A DNA stretch of 64,000 nucleotides from contig NC_087386.1 in NCBI RefSeq assembly GCF_963675165.1, forward strand, positions 6,454,066 to 6,518,065, read 5' to 3'. Positions 12,401 to 27,400 of the stretch are shown here, in pieces; the first letter of the stretch is position 1; each line of letters starts with the position of its first letter. Origin of the DNA: Halichondria panicea. Lineage: Eukaryota; Porifera; Demospongiae; Suberitida; Halichondriidae. A program made the translations under genes and the position numbers. The notes below the pieces were generated by a model. It saw nothing but the letters and a program-made list of their open reading frames with translations. It ran no database searches and had not been told where the DNA came from.

Positions 12401-15400
12401 AGTAGTGGGAGCAATCCTGAGGTCTAGGGTGTCTTTGTCTTCCATCTCTAGCTCTCTTAGCAAAGCCATGTGGGAGAATGTCCTTCTTTTTTGCCTCCAC
12501 CATGTGCTTAAAAGTGGAGACAAGAAAGAAGATTTCACTCAGTGCATGTACAGTGTCACAATTTTTTTTAAACCTCTGTAAAAAAACAGTACCATTTTTT
12601 TAAAACCCTCTGTAAAAAAAACAGCATCATTTTTTAAAACACACCTCTGTAAAAAAACAGCACAATTTTTTTAACCTTAATACATCTGTGATAAATCTAT
12701 GAGCCTTCTAACCTACAATGCATGAGGATCAATGCCTGCTCTGAGTCAGCTGCATATGCTACAGCAGTACAGTAGACACCCTCAATACAGAGCTGAGATC
12801 TGCTTGTTTGCACAATTAAGACGTTAAAATCTTTAAATTCTTGTCTTGTGAATGCTTTGAAGATAGAGGCAATCATTTATGGAAACGCTTTTATCAGCTG
12901 AATCATTCAGAAATGCTTGGCTTGCTTTAGTAAGCCAAACAAAGCCCTCTCTGTCAACATATTTGCTCAATATACCAATTAAAGTGAAATTCTGTGATGA
13001 TGAGAGATGGCAGGTGATTAAGAAGACGAAGAGAGAGAGGAAGTGAAGAGTGAAGAGTGAACTAGACAGAGGAGGCTTGTGGCATATCAGTGACAGAACG
13101 TACAACCTATTCTATACGACATCTGAGCTCTTATTTACAACCCAGTTTAATTGTCAACCCAAGTAAATCAATTCAGTTATGCCAAACCTCTCAATGGAGC
13201 ATGTTTGGGGGTAACTTAGACAATTATGACAGAAAAGAACTACTGGAAAAGGTTGTTAGGAAACTATACTGCAGCTAAAAAAAGGAAAGGACTACATATT
13301 ATATCGATACTGTTAGTTCAAATTGTTTATTCCCTTGTTTGTCTACAATTAAGGATCGAGTGGTTCATCCATTTTGATGACAAGGGACTTAGACTTTCAA
13401 TATAGACCCTTTTCTCTGCATGTTGAAAGAGACGACAAATGCATCCTTCGAATTCTCTGCTTTATAATTTATATGCTTTGGAATTTTTCGCCTGATACAT
13501 CCCAAGATGAAACTTCCTCGGCATACTCAAATCAACTGCACAAAATGACTGGGGATAGAGGACACTTTTGATACCGATATGTTTCAGTTTAATAAATACC
13601 CTATAATTACATAATGTACCTATCAATGTATTGCCCTACTACCCCCCCCAAGGACATGCGGGGAATTTGACTTGAAACGGGGGATTCTACCTGGCCTTGC
13701 ATCGTAAAGACTACAACCTGTGCAACTGCTTGGGGCTCAAAAAACCCCATGTTGATGGGGGGGGGATATTGAACCCACCATGAGGAATTTAACATGGGGT
13801 ATACAGGAGCATAGCCAGGATTTTTTGGAAAAGGGGGCAAAATGTATCAGCCGCGCAGCGCCGAAATTTTGACCATAAGCCACGCCTTTTAATTATGACA
13901 TCATAATTGACTTCTCTATTAGTTGGGTGCGGCCTTATGCATAGAAGAAGCTAACGGTAGCAAAGAACAAGAACTGTCTATAGATTTAGACCAGAATAGC
14001 TCACAGTTTAGGGACTAAATCGTTTTGCTTGCCTACTAGCTAGCTAACTGCAGCAAGATTCGGAAGAAAGGGAGTGCTCAGCAAGATAATTAACCTGAGC
14101 TGAGTATAGTAGAGATCCAGAAAAAGGGGGGGCATTTGCCCCCTTTGCCACCCACTGGCTACGCCACTGGTATACGTATGGTCAAGTTCTCCATGTTAGC
14201 TCCACCCCTCCCTAGGGGAGGGGGGTAGTGGGGTAACACATTGATAGGCGTATAAGTATTTCTCAGTTACGTCCATATCCAAGCCACATAACTTTAAAAC
14301 TGAACTTTCAACCATTATTAGTAAAACCAGTAGGTTTTACATAGGATTGGCAGTGGGTATGCCTGTGTTTAGCACATATTTTAACTCCTGCGCTCAGGGA
14401 AAGGCCACATCAAGAAACTGAATGGATCGACAGATAGTTTAGTTAGCCTTTACTCTCTTTGTATCTCTCATTTCATAATTCATGAACGTTTTAATAAACG
14501 AATATTGTCATTTTAAAAATTGTACTATTTCGACGTTTCACCGCTATTTGTCTGACTGACTAGGTAAGTAAGTAAGTTTCTTGCCCAGCATTTGCTCCAA
14601 GTACAGCCATCTCCAGGACATTCTGCACAGGGTTTCTAAACGACTACAACCTGGATTACAAAGCGCTTCTTCAGATTTGCGATTGCTTCCACAAGGCAGA
14701 TGACCTCTCAGGCTCTACTTCTCTTACCTAGACAATTCCGCCATCTTTAATGACTCAGCAATTGTGTTGTGGCCAAATAATAGATAAGCGTGGCTAAGAA
14801 ACCTGAACCTGTTGTGCCACAAATTCTGAATTCAGTGCTGTGCTTGCCTGAGCCAGAGGTGTTGCTTTTCTTCACACTGTTCAGCTCTAGCTCCCTTCCT
14901 CTGACAGGTATGCTATATGCACTGGCTAGATATCATGCTCTTGAAATAACTTAAACATATCAAGCAATAATTATAAATAATTACTCATTACTATGTTAGT
15001 CCGGTATTCTCTTCATGAACTTCTGTACTGCCTCTTAACGTTCCACTTATGCATGTCATGATATGTAAATTTATACTTCTGTACTGAAAAAGAAAGGGAA
15101 TCCGACTATAAAAAAATTTGCAATGTGAACAATTGCTAGGATTGGCCGGGAGAACCACCAAAAAGCGTGGAAACAAAAAATCAGACGAGAGTATAACTCC
15201 AATCCGTTACAAGGTCATGAACATGTACAAAATACATTATATATAGACTGTGTTCCAGATCCATCTACCAGCTTCCATCACCACATCATTCCATGCAGGT
15301 CACCAGTACTGCATGTCACTACGCAAGGATGGACTGCATGTGTATCAGTGGCAGATCCAGAAGGGGTTCTTTGGGTTCAATTGAACCCCACTTTGAGAAA

Positions 15401-18400
15401 GAAATGAAATGTGTATCCCCTGACACTGATTAGTGTAGATAGTCATGTGATATTGTATAATGAGAATAGTTGGATGGCATTGCACTTCGCTCTGCACTAG
15501 AACGCTAGCTATTGGTAGCTGCAAGGCTCTGCTGACTTGCAACCATTAATTTTAGACTTGAACTTTGGCATCGATCATTTTTAACAAAAATCATCGTCGA
15601 TCATTAGAGTTTCCCTGTGATTCTAGATTATGCATGCAGCAAAATTAAACATGTTCTCATAATCAGGGGCGGATCCAGGAATTTTGAAAAGGGGGGGGCA
15701 AGTTTGAAGAAAATGTTTACTACAAAAAATGTCAACAGTTTTTTTAAGCCCAGCCAGTGTGATTATGGATTGATTGATGACAGTATGACATACATAGTAG
15801 CAGGAGATAGCAGAAATGGATGGAATCATCTTGCTCTTCAGCTTCAAAAGTCTACAACTAGAGATCGTCTGCTGTTCTACATGTGCAATAATTGATTGCT
15901 GCTCTAAGTCACACCCACTTCATGAGCTAGTTTTATTCGAGCTGGTCAGAAAGGGGGTGCACGTGCCCCTTGTGCCCTGCACTGGATCCGCCACTGATAA
16001 TTGTAATCAATGTGTGTATAAAAGCTAGCTTAATTATATGTAGCTTTGGCACCTCCACCGAGGCATCAGCGCTTTCATTGGTTTTGTTGTACAAACACAT
16101 TTCCCACAACATGCTGTTTACATTGTTTTCCTCCATGTACAGTTTGGACGGACCCCTCTTAGGACAGCCAGTGTTAGTGGTCACCAAAAATGTATGGAGC
16201 TCCTAATCAATGCTGGGGCCAATGTTGATATACCCAATAAGGTGAGTGTAAGTAGCTTTATATACACACATCTCAGAGGCCACTAGCCACAGAGCCTCCC
16301 CATGTTCTGTTGACCTGGTTCATTAGACACCAGAGCTAGTCATGTTTGTGTAGAGAGCACTCAGAGAAGGTCCGACAAACTGTGCGCCTAACATTAATTT
16401 TTGCTGGATCAGCATTTTCATATAACTTGCCTTTAGATGCTTTAGAGGTACGTGTAGACTTAGTCCTCTGTCTTGTATTGTTAGGTCTAGTTTTAGTAAT
16501 AGGAGCTCTAAACTCTTTCAATAACATCTGTATAAAGACAAATTTAGCAAATTTTAATTCTAGGCGTACGGTTCTCGGACTTCCTCTGGAGAGCACTGGT
16601 AGTTGGTGTATCCCCTGACATTAGTGTAGATAGTCATGTGATATTGTATAATGAGAATAGTTGGACGGCATTGCACTTTGCCATGGTTGGTAGTTAGCTC
16701 TGCACTAGAACGCTAGCTATTGGTAGCTGCAAGAGTGAGAAGAGAGCTGCAAGGCTCTGCTGACTTGCAACCATTAATTTTAGACTTGAACTTTGGCATC
16801 AATCATTTTTAACAAAAATCATCGTCGATCATTAGAGTTTCCCTGTGATTCTAGATTATGCATGCAGCAAAATTAAACATGTTCTCATAATCAGGGGCGG
16901 ATCCAGGAATTTTGAAAAGGGGGGGGCAAGTTTGAAGAAAATGTTTACTACAAAAAATGTCAACAGTTTTTTTAAGCCCAGCCAGTGTGATTATGGATTG
17001 ATTGATGACAGTATGACATACATATAGTAGCAGGAGATAGCAGAAATGGATGGAATCATCTTGCTCTTCAGCTTCAAAAGTCTACAACTAGAGATCGTCT
17101 GCTGTTCTGCATGTGCAATAATTGATTGCTGCTCTAAGTCACACCCACTTCATGAGCTAGTTTTATTCGAGCTGGTCAGAAAGGGGGTGCACGTGCCCCT
17201 TGTGCTCTGCACTGGATCCGCCACTGATAATTGTAATCAATGTGTGTATAAAAGCTAGCTTAATTATATGTAGCTTTGGCACCTCCACCGAGGCATCAGC
17301 GCTTTCATTGGTTTTGTTGTACAAACACATTTCCCACAACATGCTGTTTACATTGTTTTCCTCCATGTACAGTTGGGACAGACCCCTCTTTGGACAGCCA
17401 GTGATAGTCATCTCCAAAAATGTATGGAGCTCCTAATCGATGCTGGGGCCAATGTTGATATACCCGAAGAGGTGAGTGTAAGTAGCTGTGTACATACATC
17501 TCAGAGGCCACTAGCCACAGAGCCTCCCCATGTTCTGTTGACCTGGTTCATTAGACACCAGAGCTAGTCATGTTTGTGTAGAGAGCACTCAGAGAAGGTC
17601 CGACAACCTGTGCGCCTAACATTAATTTTTGCTGAATCAGCATTTTCATATAACTTGCCTTTAGAGGTACGTGTAGACTTATTCCTCTGTCTTGTATTGT
17701 TAGGTCTAGTGCTCTAAACTCTTTCAATAACATCTGTATAAAGACAAATTCAGCAAATTTTAATTCTAGGTACGGTTCTCGGACTTCCTCTGGAGAGCAC
17801 TGGTAGTTGGTGTATCCCCTGACATTAGCGTAGATAGTCATGTGGTATTGTATAATGAGAATAGTTTGACGGCATTGCACTTTGCCATGGTTGGTAGTTA
17901 GCTCTGCACTAGAACGCTAGCTATTGGTAGCTGCAAGAGTGAGAAGAGAGCTGCAAGGCTCTGCTGACTTGCAACCATTAATTTTAGACTTGAACTTTGG
18001 CATCAATCATTTTTAACAAAAATCATCGTCGATCATTAGTAATAACTGATGGAGATTATAGCTTTGTTGGGAGAAGTAGGATTGAGTGTAAGTAGCTGTA
18101 CACACATCTCAGAGGCCATTAGCCACAGAGCCTCCCCATTTTCTGTTGACCTGGTCCTTTAGACACCAGAGCTAGTCATGTTTGTGTAGAGAGCACTCAG
18201 AGAAGGTCCGACAACCTGTGCGCCTAACATTAATTTTTGCTGAATCAGCATTTTCATAGCTGGTCCAGTTGCTGTGATATATAATTATATGGTTTATGGT
18301 CTATAACAGAACAACCAGACAGCTCTGCATGTAGCCAGTAGACATGGACATGATGAGATAGTGAGGGTCCTCTGCTGTGACATTAGTGTAGATAGTCATG

Positions 18401-21400
18401 TGATATTGTATGAGTGATATTGTGTAATGAGTGGATCTGTACTATCTTGACTCTGTACAGGATGGATTCACTGCGTTGATTGCAGCTGCTCAGGAGGGTC
18501 ATGTGAGGACAGTGGAATTGTTGATTGCGGCAAAAGCTGGAGTTGACATTCAAAATAAGGTGAGATTTACCGCTTGTCTGTTAGTAATTATTTGGATGTG
18601 TACAGAATGGATCCACAGCATTGTACATGGCCAGTAAGAATGGTCACTGTGGAGTTGTTAGAATGTTGTTGGAGGCCAAGGCTGACGTTCACAACAAGAA
18701 TAATGTGTGCATGGTGGTGTTTGTGTACTCTGCTGATTCCATGGTTGAGTGTGTGTACTGTCACCTCTGTGTTAGCCTCGTTCCCAAGCCGATTTTTTCG
18801 AGGGGGAAAAGGCGTGGTGTCCATTGCTTGGGTGTTAGTGCGCATGGTAATCGTGCACAAATAATGTAAAACTTTTGCAAACTAGTCCTTTTACTAGGAA
18901 TATGTTCCGTAATAATTATGTACTTCCATACTGAAGCTATGGCTTACGCCCTCTATTGCGTTGGCCAAGAAAGCTTGTACACTTATAGTCTAAAGTCTGA
19001 GGCCAGTAGTCTCTCATCTACCTCTAGTTCTACGATGGTCGTATGGTCGGGTTGTCTTCTCAAGCAGCAGTTAGAAGTAGACGAGAGCCTCTTCTGGCTT
19101 CAGACTAGTGTGCAAGCCTTCTTGATCAACACAATAGAAGCACAGCACGGTAGATAGGAGGGAAAGAAGGGAATTCCCCATAGAGCACTGGTAGTTGGTG
19201 TATCCCCTGACATTAGTGTAGATAGTCATGTGATATTGTATAATGAGAATAGTTGGACGGCATTGCACTTTGCCATGGTTGGTAGTTAGCTCTGCACTAG
19301 AACGCTAGCTATTGGTAGCTGCAAGAGTGAGAAGAGAGCTGCAAGGCTCTGCTGACTTGCAACCATTAATTTTAGACTTGAACTTTGGCATCAATCATTT
19401 TTAACAAAAATCATCGTCGATCATTAGTAATAACTGATGGAGATTATAGCTTTGTTGGGAGAAGTAGGATTGAGTGTAAGTAGCTGTACACACATCTCAG
19501 AGGCCATTAGCCACAGAGCCTCCCCATTTTCTGTTGACCTGGTCCATTAGACACCAGAGCTAGTCATGTTTGTGTAGAGAGCACTCAGAGAAGGTCCGAC
19601 AACCTGTGCGCCTAACATTAATTTTTGCTGAATCAGCATTTTCATAGCTGGTCCAGTTGCTGTGATATATAATTATATGGTTTATGGTCTATAACAGAAC
19701 AACCAGACAGCTCTGCATGTAGCCAGTAGACATGGACATGATGAGATAGTGAGGGTCCTCTGCTGTGACATTAGTGTAGATAGTCATGTGATATTGTATG
19801 AGTGATATTGTGTAATGAGTGGATCTGTACTATCTTGACTCTGTACAGGATGGATTCACTGCGTTGATTGCAGCTGCTCAGGAGGGTCATGTGAGGACAG
19901 TGGAATTGTTGATTGCGGCAAAAGCTGGAGTTGACATTCAAAATAAGGTGAGATTTACCGCTTGTCTGTTAGTAATTATTTGGATGTGTACAGAATGGAT
20001 CCACAGCATTGTACATGGCCAGTAAGAATGGTCACTGTGGAGTTGTTAGAATGTTGTTGGAGGCCAAGGCTGACGTTCACAACAAGAATAATGTGTGCAT
20101 GGTGGTGTTTGTGTACTCTGCTGATTCCATGGTTGAATGTGTGTACTGTCACCTCTGTGTTAGCCTCGTTCCCAAGCCGATTTTTTCGAGGGGGAAAAGG
20201 CGTGGTGTCCATTGCTTGGGTGTTAGTGCGCATGGTAATCGTGCACAAATAATGTAAAACTTTTGCAAACTAGTCCTTTTACTAGGAATATGTTCCGTAA
20301 TAATTATGTACTTCCATACTGAAGCTATGGCTTACGCCCTCTATTGCGTTGGCCAAGAAAGCTTGTACACTTATAGTCTAAAGTCTGAGGCCAGTAGTCT
20401 CTCATCTACCTCTAGTTCTACGATGGTCGTATGGTCGGGTTGTCTTCTCAAGCAGCAGTTAGAAGTAGACGAGAGCCTCTTCTGGCTTCAGACTAGTGTG
20501 CAAGCCTTCTTGATCAACACAATAGAAGCACAGCACGGTAGATAGGAGGGAAAGAAGGGAATTCCCCATAGAGCACTGGTAGTTGGTGTATCCCCTGACA
20601 TTAGTGTAGATAGTCATGTGATATTGTATAATGAGAATAGTTGGACGGCATTGCACTTTGCCATGGTTGGTAGTTAGCTCTGCACTAGAACGCTAGCTAT
20701 TGGTAGCTGCAAGAGTGAGAAGAGAGCTGCAAGGCTCTGCTGACTTGCAACCATTAATTTTAGACTTGAACTTTGGCATCAATCATTTTTAACAAAAATC
20801 ATCGTCGATCATTAGTAATAACTGATGGAGATTATAGCTTTGTTGGGAGAAGTAGGATTGAGTGTAAGTAGCTGTACACACATCTCAGAGGCCATTAGCC
20901 ACAGAGCCTCCCCATTTTCTGTTGACCTGGTCCATTAGACACCAGAGCTAATCATGTTTGTGTAGAGAGCACTCAGAGAAGGTCCGACAACCTGTGCGCC
21001 TAACATTAATTTTTGCTGAATCAGCATTTTCATAGCTGGTCCAGTTGCTGTGATATATAATTATATGGTTTATGGTCTATATATAACAGAACAACCAGAC
21101 AGCTCTGCATGTAGCCAGTAGACATGGACATGATGAGATAGTGAGGGTCCTCTGCTGTGACATTAGTGTAGATAGTCATGTGATATTGTATGAGTGATAT
21201 TGTGTAATGAGTGGATCTGTACTATCTTGACTCTGTACAGGATGGATTCACTGCGTTGATTGCAGCTGCTCAGGAGGGTCATGTGAGGACAGTGGAATTG
21301 TTGATTGCGGCAAAAGCTGGAGTTGACATTCAAAATAAGGTGAGATTTACCGCTTGTCTGTTAGTAATTATTTGGATGTGTACAGAATGGATCCACAGCA

Positions 21401-24400
21401 TTGTACATGGCCAGTAAGAATGGTCACTGTGGAGTTGTTAGAATGTTGTTGGAGGCCAAGGCTGACGTTCACAACAAGAATAATGTGTGCATGGTGGTGT
21501 TTGTGTACTCTGCTGATTCCATGGTTGAGTGTGTGTACTGTCACCTCTGTGTTAGCCTCGTTCCCAAGCCGATTTTTTCGAGGGGGAAAAGGCGTGGTGT
21601 CCATTGCTTGGGTGTTAGTGCGCATGGTAATCGTGCACAAATAATGTAAAACTTTTGCAAACTAGTCCTTTTACTAGGAATATGTTCCGTAATAATTATG
21701 TACTTCCATACTGAAGCTATGGCTTACGCCCTCTATTGCGTTGGCCAAGAAAGCTTGTACACTTATAGTCTAAAGTCTGAGGCCAGTAGTCTCTCATCTA
21801 CCTCTAGTTCTACGATGGTCGTATGGTCGGGTTGTCTTCTCAAGCAGCAGTTAGAAGTAGACGAGAGCCTCTTCTGGCTTCAGACTAGTGTGCAAGCCTT
21901 CTTGATCAACACAATAGAAGCACAGCACGGTAGATAGGAGGGAAAGAAGGGAATTCCCCATAGAGCACTGGTAGTTGGTGTATCCCCTGACATTAGTGTA
22001 GATAGTCATGTGATATTGTATAATGAGAATAGTTGGACGGCATTGCACTTTGCCATGGTTGGTAGTTAGCTCTGCACTAGAACGCTAGCTATTGGTAGCT
22101 GCAAGAGTGAGAAGAGAGCTGCAAGGCTCTGCTGACTTGCAACCATTAATTTTAGACTTGAACTTTGGCATCAATCATTTTTAACAAAAATCATCGTCGA
22201 TCATTAGAGTTTCCCTGTGATTCTAGATTATGCATGCAGCAAAATTAAACATGTTCTCATAATCAGGGGCGGATCCAGGAATTTTGAAAAGGGAGGGGCA
22301 AGTTTGAAGAAAATGTTTACTACAAAAAATGTCAACAGTTTTTTTAAGCCCTGCCAGTGTGATTATGGATTGATTGATGACAGTATGACATACATAGTAG
22401 CAGGAGATAGCAGAAATGGATGGAATCATCTTGCTCTTCAGCTTCAAAAGTCTACAACTAGAGATCGTCTGCATGTGCAATAATTGATTGCTGCTCTAAG
22501 TCACACCCACTTCATGAGCTAGTTTTATTCGAGCTGGTCAGAAAGGGGGTGCACGTGCCCCTTGTGCCCTGCACTGGATCCGCCACTGATAATTGTAATC
22601 AATGTGTGTATAAAAGCTAGCTTAATTATGTAGCTTTGGCACCTCCACCGAGGCATCAGCGCTTTCATTGGTTTTGTTGTACAAACACATTTCCCACAAC
22701 ATGCTGTTTACATTGTTTTCCTCCATGTACAGTTGGGACGGACCCCTCTTTGGACAGCCAGTTTCAATGGTCACCAGAAATGTATGGAGCTCCTAATCGA
22801 TGCTGGGGCCAATGTTGATATACCCGAAGAGGTGAGTGTAAGTAGCTGTGTACACACATCTCAGAGGCCACTAGCCACAGAGCCTCCCCATGTTCTGTTG
22901 ACCTGGTTCATTAGACACCAGAGCTAGTCATGTTTGTGTAGAGAGCACTCAGAGAAGGTCCGACAACCTGTGCGCCTAACATTAATTTTTACTGAATCAG
23001 CATTTTCATATAACTTGCCTTTAGAGGTACGTGTAGACTTAGTCCTCTGTCTTGTATTGTTAGGTCTAGTTTTAGTAATAGGAGCTCTAAACTCTTTCAA
23101 TAACATCTGTATAAAGACAAATTCAGCAAATTTTAATAGTCCTATTCGTTTAAGAGCCTGGAATTTTGATTGCTATTTGAACGCCCACTAACTACTTCCT
23201 GTATAGCTTCCGCAGTAAAATTGTGCTGAGCTGGCACACCCTTTTACATTGTGTACATGCATATTGTTATCTATATTGTTATATGGTAGTGTTTTGTGGC
23301 TTACCAGGCCCTCAAGACAAAGATGATTCTGCCAGGAGGATCTGGATCTGGATCTTGGATATTATTTTCTCACACATAGGGGAATGAGCGCGCATGCGCA
23401 TTACATCCACGGGAATAATTAAAGGGTGTGTCCAAAGAGATCAATTTCACAAATGGCTACGGCTAGCTAGCTGTTTTAACAGATATTTTCTGAGTATTGT
23501 AGCTAACAAAAAGCTAGCGCTTTAGTGCAAGGCTAACTCATATGTTGAATAGAAAGTTTGTGCGGACAGATGATGCTATGAAAGATTCTGAAGAGACTGC
23601 AACAGCCTTCAATGTGAGTCAAACTAGCCATAACTCGAGAAAGAAGCTTTAGTTTGCAAAATCCACGAATCAAAATCCAAGAGAACGTGGCTAGAAGCCT
23701 ATAGAAGCTGTTAGCTTTCGTCGCATTGCAACCGTTGAGCAGTTACAGCTGGAACAAACACACAGACAGACAGACACATACACACACACAGTCAGCTTTA
23801 CCGTATCCCTCGTGCGGCTACGCATCGAGGCATAATAACTGATGGAGATTATAGCTTTGTTGGGAGAAGTAGGATTGAGTGTAAGTAGCTGTACACACAT
23901 CTCAGAGGCCATTAGCCACAGAGCCTCCCCATTTTCTGTTGACCTGGTCCATTAGACACCAGAGCTAGTCATGTTTGTGTAGAGAGCACTCAGAGAAGGT
24001 CCGACAACCTGTGCGCCTAACATTAATTTTTGCTGAATCAGCATTTTCATAGCTGGTCCAGTTGCTGTGATATATAATTATATGGTTTATGGTCTATAAC
24101 AGAACAACCAGACAGCTCTGCATGTAGCCAGTAGACATGGACATGATGAGATAGTGAGGGTCCTCTGCTGTGACATTAGTGTAGATAGTCATGTGATATT
24201 GTATGAGTGATATTGTGTAATGAGTGGATCTGTACTATCTTGACTCTGTACAGGATGGATTCACTGCGTTGATTGCAGCTGCTCAGGAGGGTCATGTGAG
24301 GGCAGTGGAATTGTTGATTGCGGCAAAAGCTGGAGTTGACATTCAAAATAAGGTGAGATTTACCGCTTGTCTGTTAGTAATTATTTGGATGTGTACAGAA

Positions 24401-27400
24401 TGGATCCACAGCATTGTACATGGCCAGTGAGAATGGTCACTGTGGAGTTGTTAGAATGTTGTTGGAGGCCAAGGCTGACGTTCACAACAAGAATAATGTG
24501 TGCATAGTGGTGTTTGTGTACTCTGCTGATTCCATGGTTGAGTGTGTGTACTGTCACCTCTGTGTTAGCCTCGTTCCCAAGCCGATTTTTTCGAGGGGGA
24601 AAAGGCCTGGTGTCATTGCTTGGGTGTTAGTGCGCATGGTAATCGTGCACAAATAATGTAAAACTTTTGCAAACTAGTCCGTTTACTAGGAATATGTTCC
24701 GTAATACGTAATTCCATACTGAAGCTATGGCTTACGCCCTCTATTGCGTTGGCCAAGAAAGCTTGTACACTTATAGTCTAAAGTCTGAGGCCAGTAGTCT
24801 CTCATCTACCTCTAGTTCTACGATGGTCGTATGGTCGGGTTGTCTTCTCAAGCAGCAGTTAAAAGTAGACGAGAGCCTCTTCTGGCTTCAGACTAGTGTG
24901 CAAGCCTTCTTGATCAACACAATAGAAGCACAGCACGGTAGATAGGGGGGAAAGAAGGGGATTCCCCATAGAGCACTGGTAGTTGGTGTATCCCCTGACA
25001 TTAGTGTAGATAGTCATGTGATATTGTATAATGAGAATAGTTGGATGGCATTGCACTTTGCCATGGTTGGTAGTTAGCTCTGCACTAGAACGCTAGCTAT
25101 TGGTAGCTGCAAGAGTGAGAAGAGAGCTGCAAGGCTCTGCTGACTTGCAACCATTAATTTTAGACTTGAACTTTGGCATCGATCATTTTTAACAAAAATC
25201 ATCGTCGATCATTAGAGTTTCCCTGTGATTCTAGATTATGCATGCAGCAAAATTAAACATGTTCTCATAATCAGGGGCGGATCCAGGAATTTGAAAAGGG
25301 GGGGCAAGTTTGAAGAAAATGTTTACTACAAAAAATGTCAACAGTTTTTTTTAAGCCCAGCCAGTGTGATTATGGATTGATTGATGACAGTATGACATAC
25401 ATAGTAGCAGGAGATAGCAGAAATGGATGGAATCATCTTGCTCTTCAGCTTCAAGTCTACAACTAGAGATCGTCTGCTGTTCTGCATGTGCAATAATTGA
25501 TTGCTGCTCTAAGTCACACCCACTTCATGAGCTAGTTTTATTCGAGCTGGTCAGAAAGGGGTGCACGTGCCCCTTGTGCCCTGCACTGGATCCGCCACTG
25601 ATAATTGTAATCAATGTGTGTATAAAAGCTAGCTTAATTATGTAGCTTTGGCACCTCCACCGAGGCATCAGCGCTTTCATTGGTTTTGTTGTACAAACAC
25701 ATTTCCCACAACATGCTGTTTACATTGTTTTCCTCCATGTACAGTTGGGACAGACCCCTCTTTGGACAGCCAGTTTCAATGGTCACCAGAAATGTATGGA
25801 GCTCCTAATCGATGCTGGGGCCAATGTTGATATACCCGAAGAGGTGAGTGTAAGTAGCTGTGTACACACATCTCAGAGGCCACTAGCCACAGAGCCTCCC
25901 CATGTTCTGTTGACCTGGTTCATTAGACACCAGAGCTAGTCATGTTTGTGTAGAGAGCACTCAGAGAAGGTCCGACAACCTGTGCGCCTAACATTAATTT
26001 TTGCTGAATCAGCATTTTCATAGCTGGTCCAGTTGCTGTGATATATAATTATATGGTTTATGGTCTATAACAGAACAACCAGACAGCTCTGCATGTAGCC
26101 AGTAGACATGGACATGATGAGATAGTGAGGGTCCTCTGCTGTGACATTAGTGTAGATAGTCATGTGATATTGTATGAGTGATATTGTGTAATGAGTGGAT
26201 CTGTACTATCTTGACTCTGTACAGGATGGATTCACTGCGTTGATTGCAGCTGCTCAGGAGGGTCATGTGAGGACAGTGGAATTGTTGATTGCGGCAAAAG
26301 CTGGAGTTGACATTCAAAATAAGGTGAGATTTACCGCTTGTCTGTTAGTAATTATTTGGATGTGTACAGAATGGATCCACAGCATTGTACATGGCCAGTA
26401 AGAATGGTCACTGTGGAGTTGTTAGAATGTTGTTGGAGGCCAAGGCTGACGTTCACAACAAGAATAATGTGTGCATGGTGGTGTTTGTGTACTCTGCTGA
26501 TTCCATGGTTGAGTGTGTGTACTGTCACCTCTGTGTTAGCCTCGTTCCCAAGCCGATTTTTTCGAGGGGGAAAAGGCGTGGTGTCCATTGCTTGGGTGTT
26601 AGTGCGCATGGTAATCGTGCACAAATAATGTAAAACTTTTGCAAACTAGTCCTTTTACTAGGAATATGTTCCGTAATAATTATGTACTTCCATACTGAAG
26701 CTATGGCTTACGCCCTCTATTGCGTTGGCCAAGAAAGCTTGTACACTTATAGTCTAAAGTCTGAGGCCAGTAGTCTCTCATCTACCTCTAGTTCTACGAT
26801 GGTCGTATGGTCGGGTTGTCTTCTCAAGCAGCAGTTAGAAGTAGACGAGAGCCTCTTCTGGCTTCAGACTAGTGTGCAAGCCTTCTTGATCAACACAATA
26901 GAAGCACAGCACGGTAGATAGGAGGGAAAGAAGGGAATTCCCCATAGAGCACTGGTAGTTGGTGTATCCCCTGACATTAGTGTAGATAGTCATGTGATAT
27001 TGTATAATGAGAATAGTTGGACGGCATTGCACTTTGCCATGGTTGGTAGTTAGCTCTGCACTAGAACGCTAGCTATTGGTAGCTGCAAGAGTGAGAAGAG
27101 AGCTGCAAGGCTCTGCTGACTTGCAACCATTAATTTTAGACTTGAACTTTGGCATCAATCATTTTTAACAAAAATCATCGTCGATCATTAGAGTTTCCCT
27201 GTGATTCTAGATTATGCATGCAGCAAAATTAAACATGTTCTCATAATCAGGGGCGGATCCAGGAATTTTGAAAAGGGGGGGGCAAGTTTGAAGAAAATGT
27301 TTACTACAAAAAATGTCAACAGTTTTTTTAAGCCCAGCCAGTGTGATTATGGATTGATTGATGACAGTATGACATACATAGTAGCAGGAGATAGCAGAAA

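Larger units (their letters stand above)
9684..12672 (-). mobile_element. Dead Tigger/pogo-type transposon with inverted subterminal arrays
   Basis: About 3.0 kb bounded by arrays of a roughly 30-bp unit (AAAATGATGCTG, T-run, ACAGAGG): direct at 9,684-9,849 and inverted at 12,566-12,672. The interior carries a minus-strand pogo-type transposase pseudogene and a nested TA-flanked MITE at 11,729. The exact ends are uncertain; the arrays may be subterminal rather than terminal. Confidence 0.7.
15540..18000 (+). repeat. Two tandem units of about 1.23 kb
   Basis: Sequence from about 15,540 recurs about 1,228-1,230 bp later. Each copy contains one hAT-like element and one d exon. Confidence 0.8.
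18040..22207 (+). repeat. Three near-identical tandem units of 1,388/1,388/1,392 bp
   Basis: Unit starts are 18,040, 19,428 and 20,816. The few differences I saw include CCTTTAG/CCATTAG near 18,154, one base near 20,140, one near 20,950, and a 4-bp ATAT gain near 21,080. Each holds a truncated c exon, intact a and b exons and a 3'-truncated MULE-like MITE. Confidence 0.9.
21965..25430 (+). repeat. Segmental duplication, about 3.5 kb, copy 1
   Basis: Matches about 28,157-31,636 at an offset growing from 6,192 to about 6,206 bp, partly through extra GACA units in a microsatellite near 29,960. It carries a hAT-like element, a d exon, the composite (CA)n repeat, and a truncated-c/a/b block. Confidence 0.8.

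Noticed and set aside
15623-15895. Open frames of 70-90 codons on both strands in the repeated spacer
   Set aside because: They lie inside the hAT-like element, recur only because it is duplicated, and have no domain or codon support.
18040-22207. Regular direct repeats suggesting a CRISPR-like array
   Set aside because: Units are 1.4 kb with exons and introns; there are no short repeats with unique spacers, and the genome is eukaryotic.
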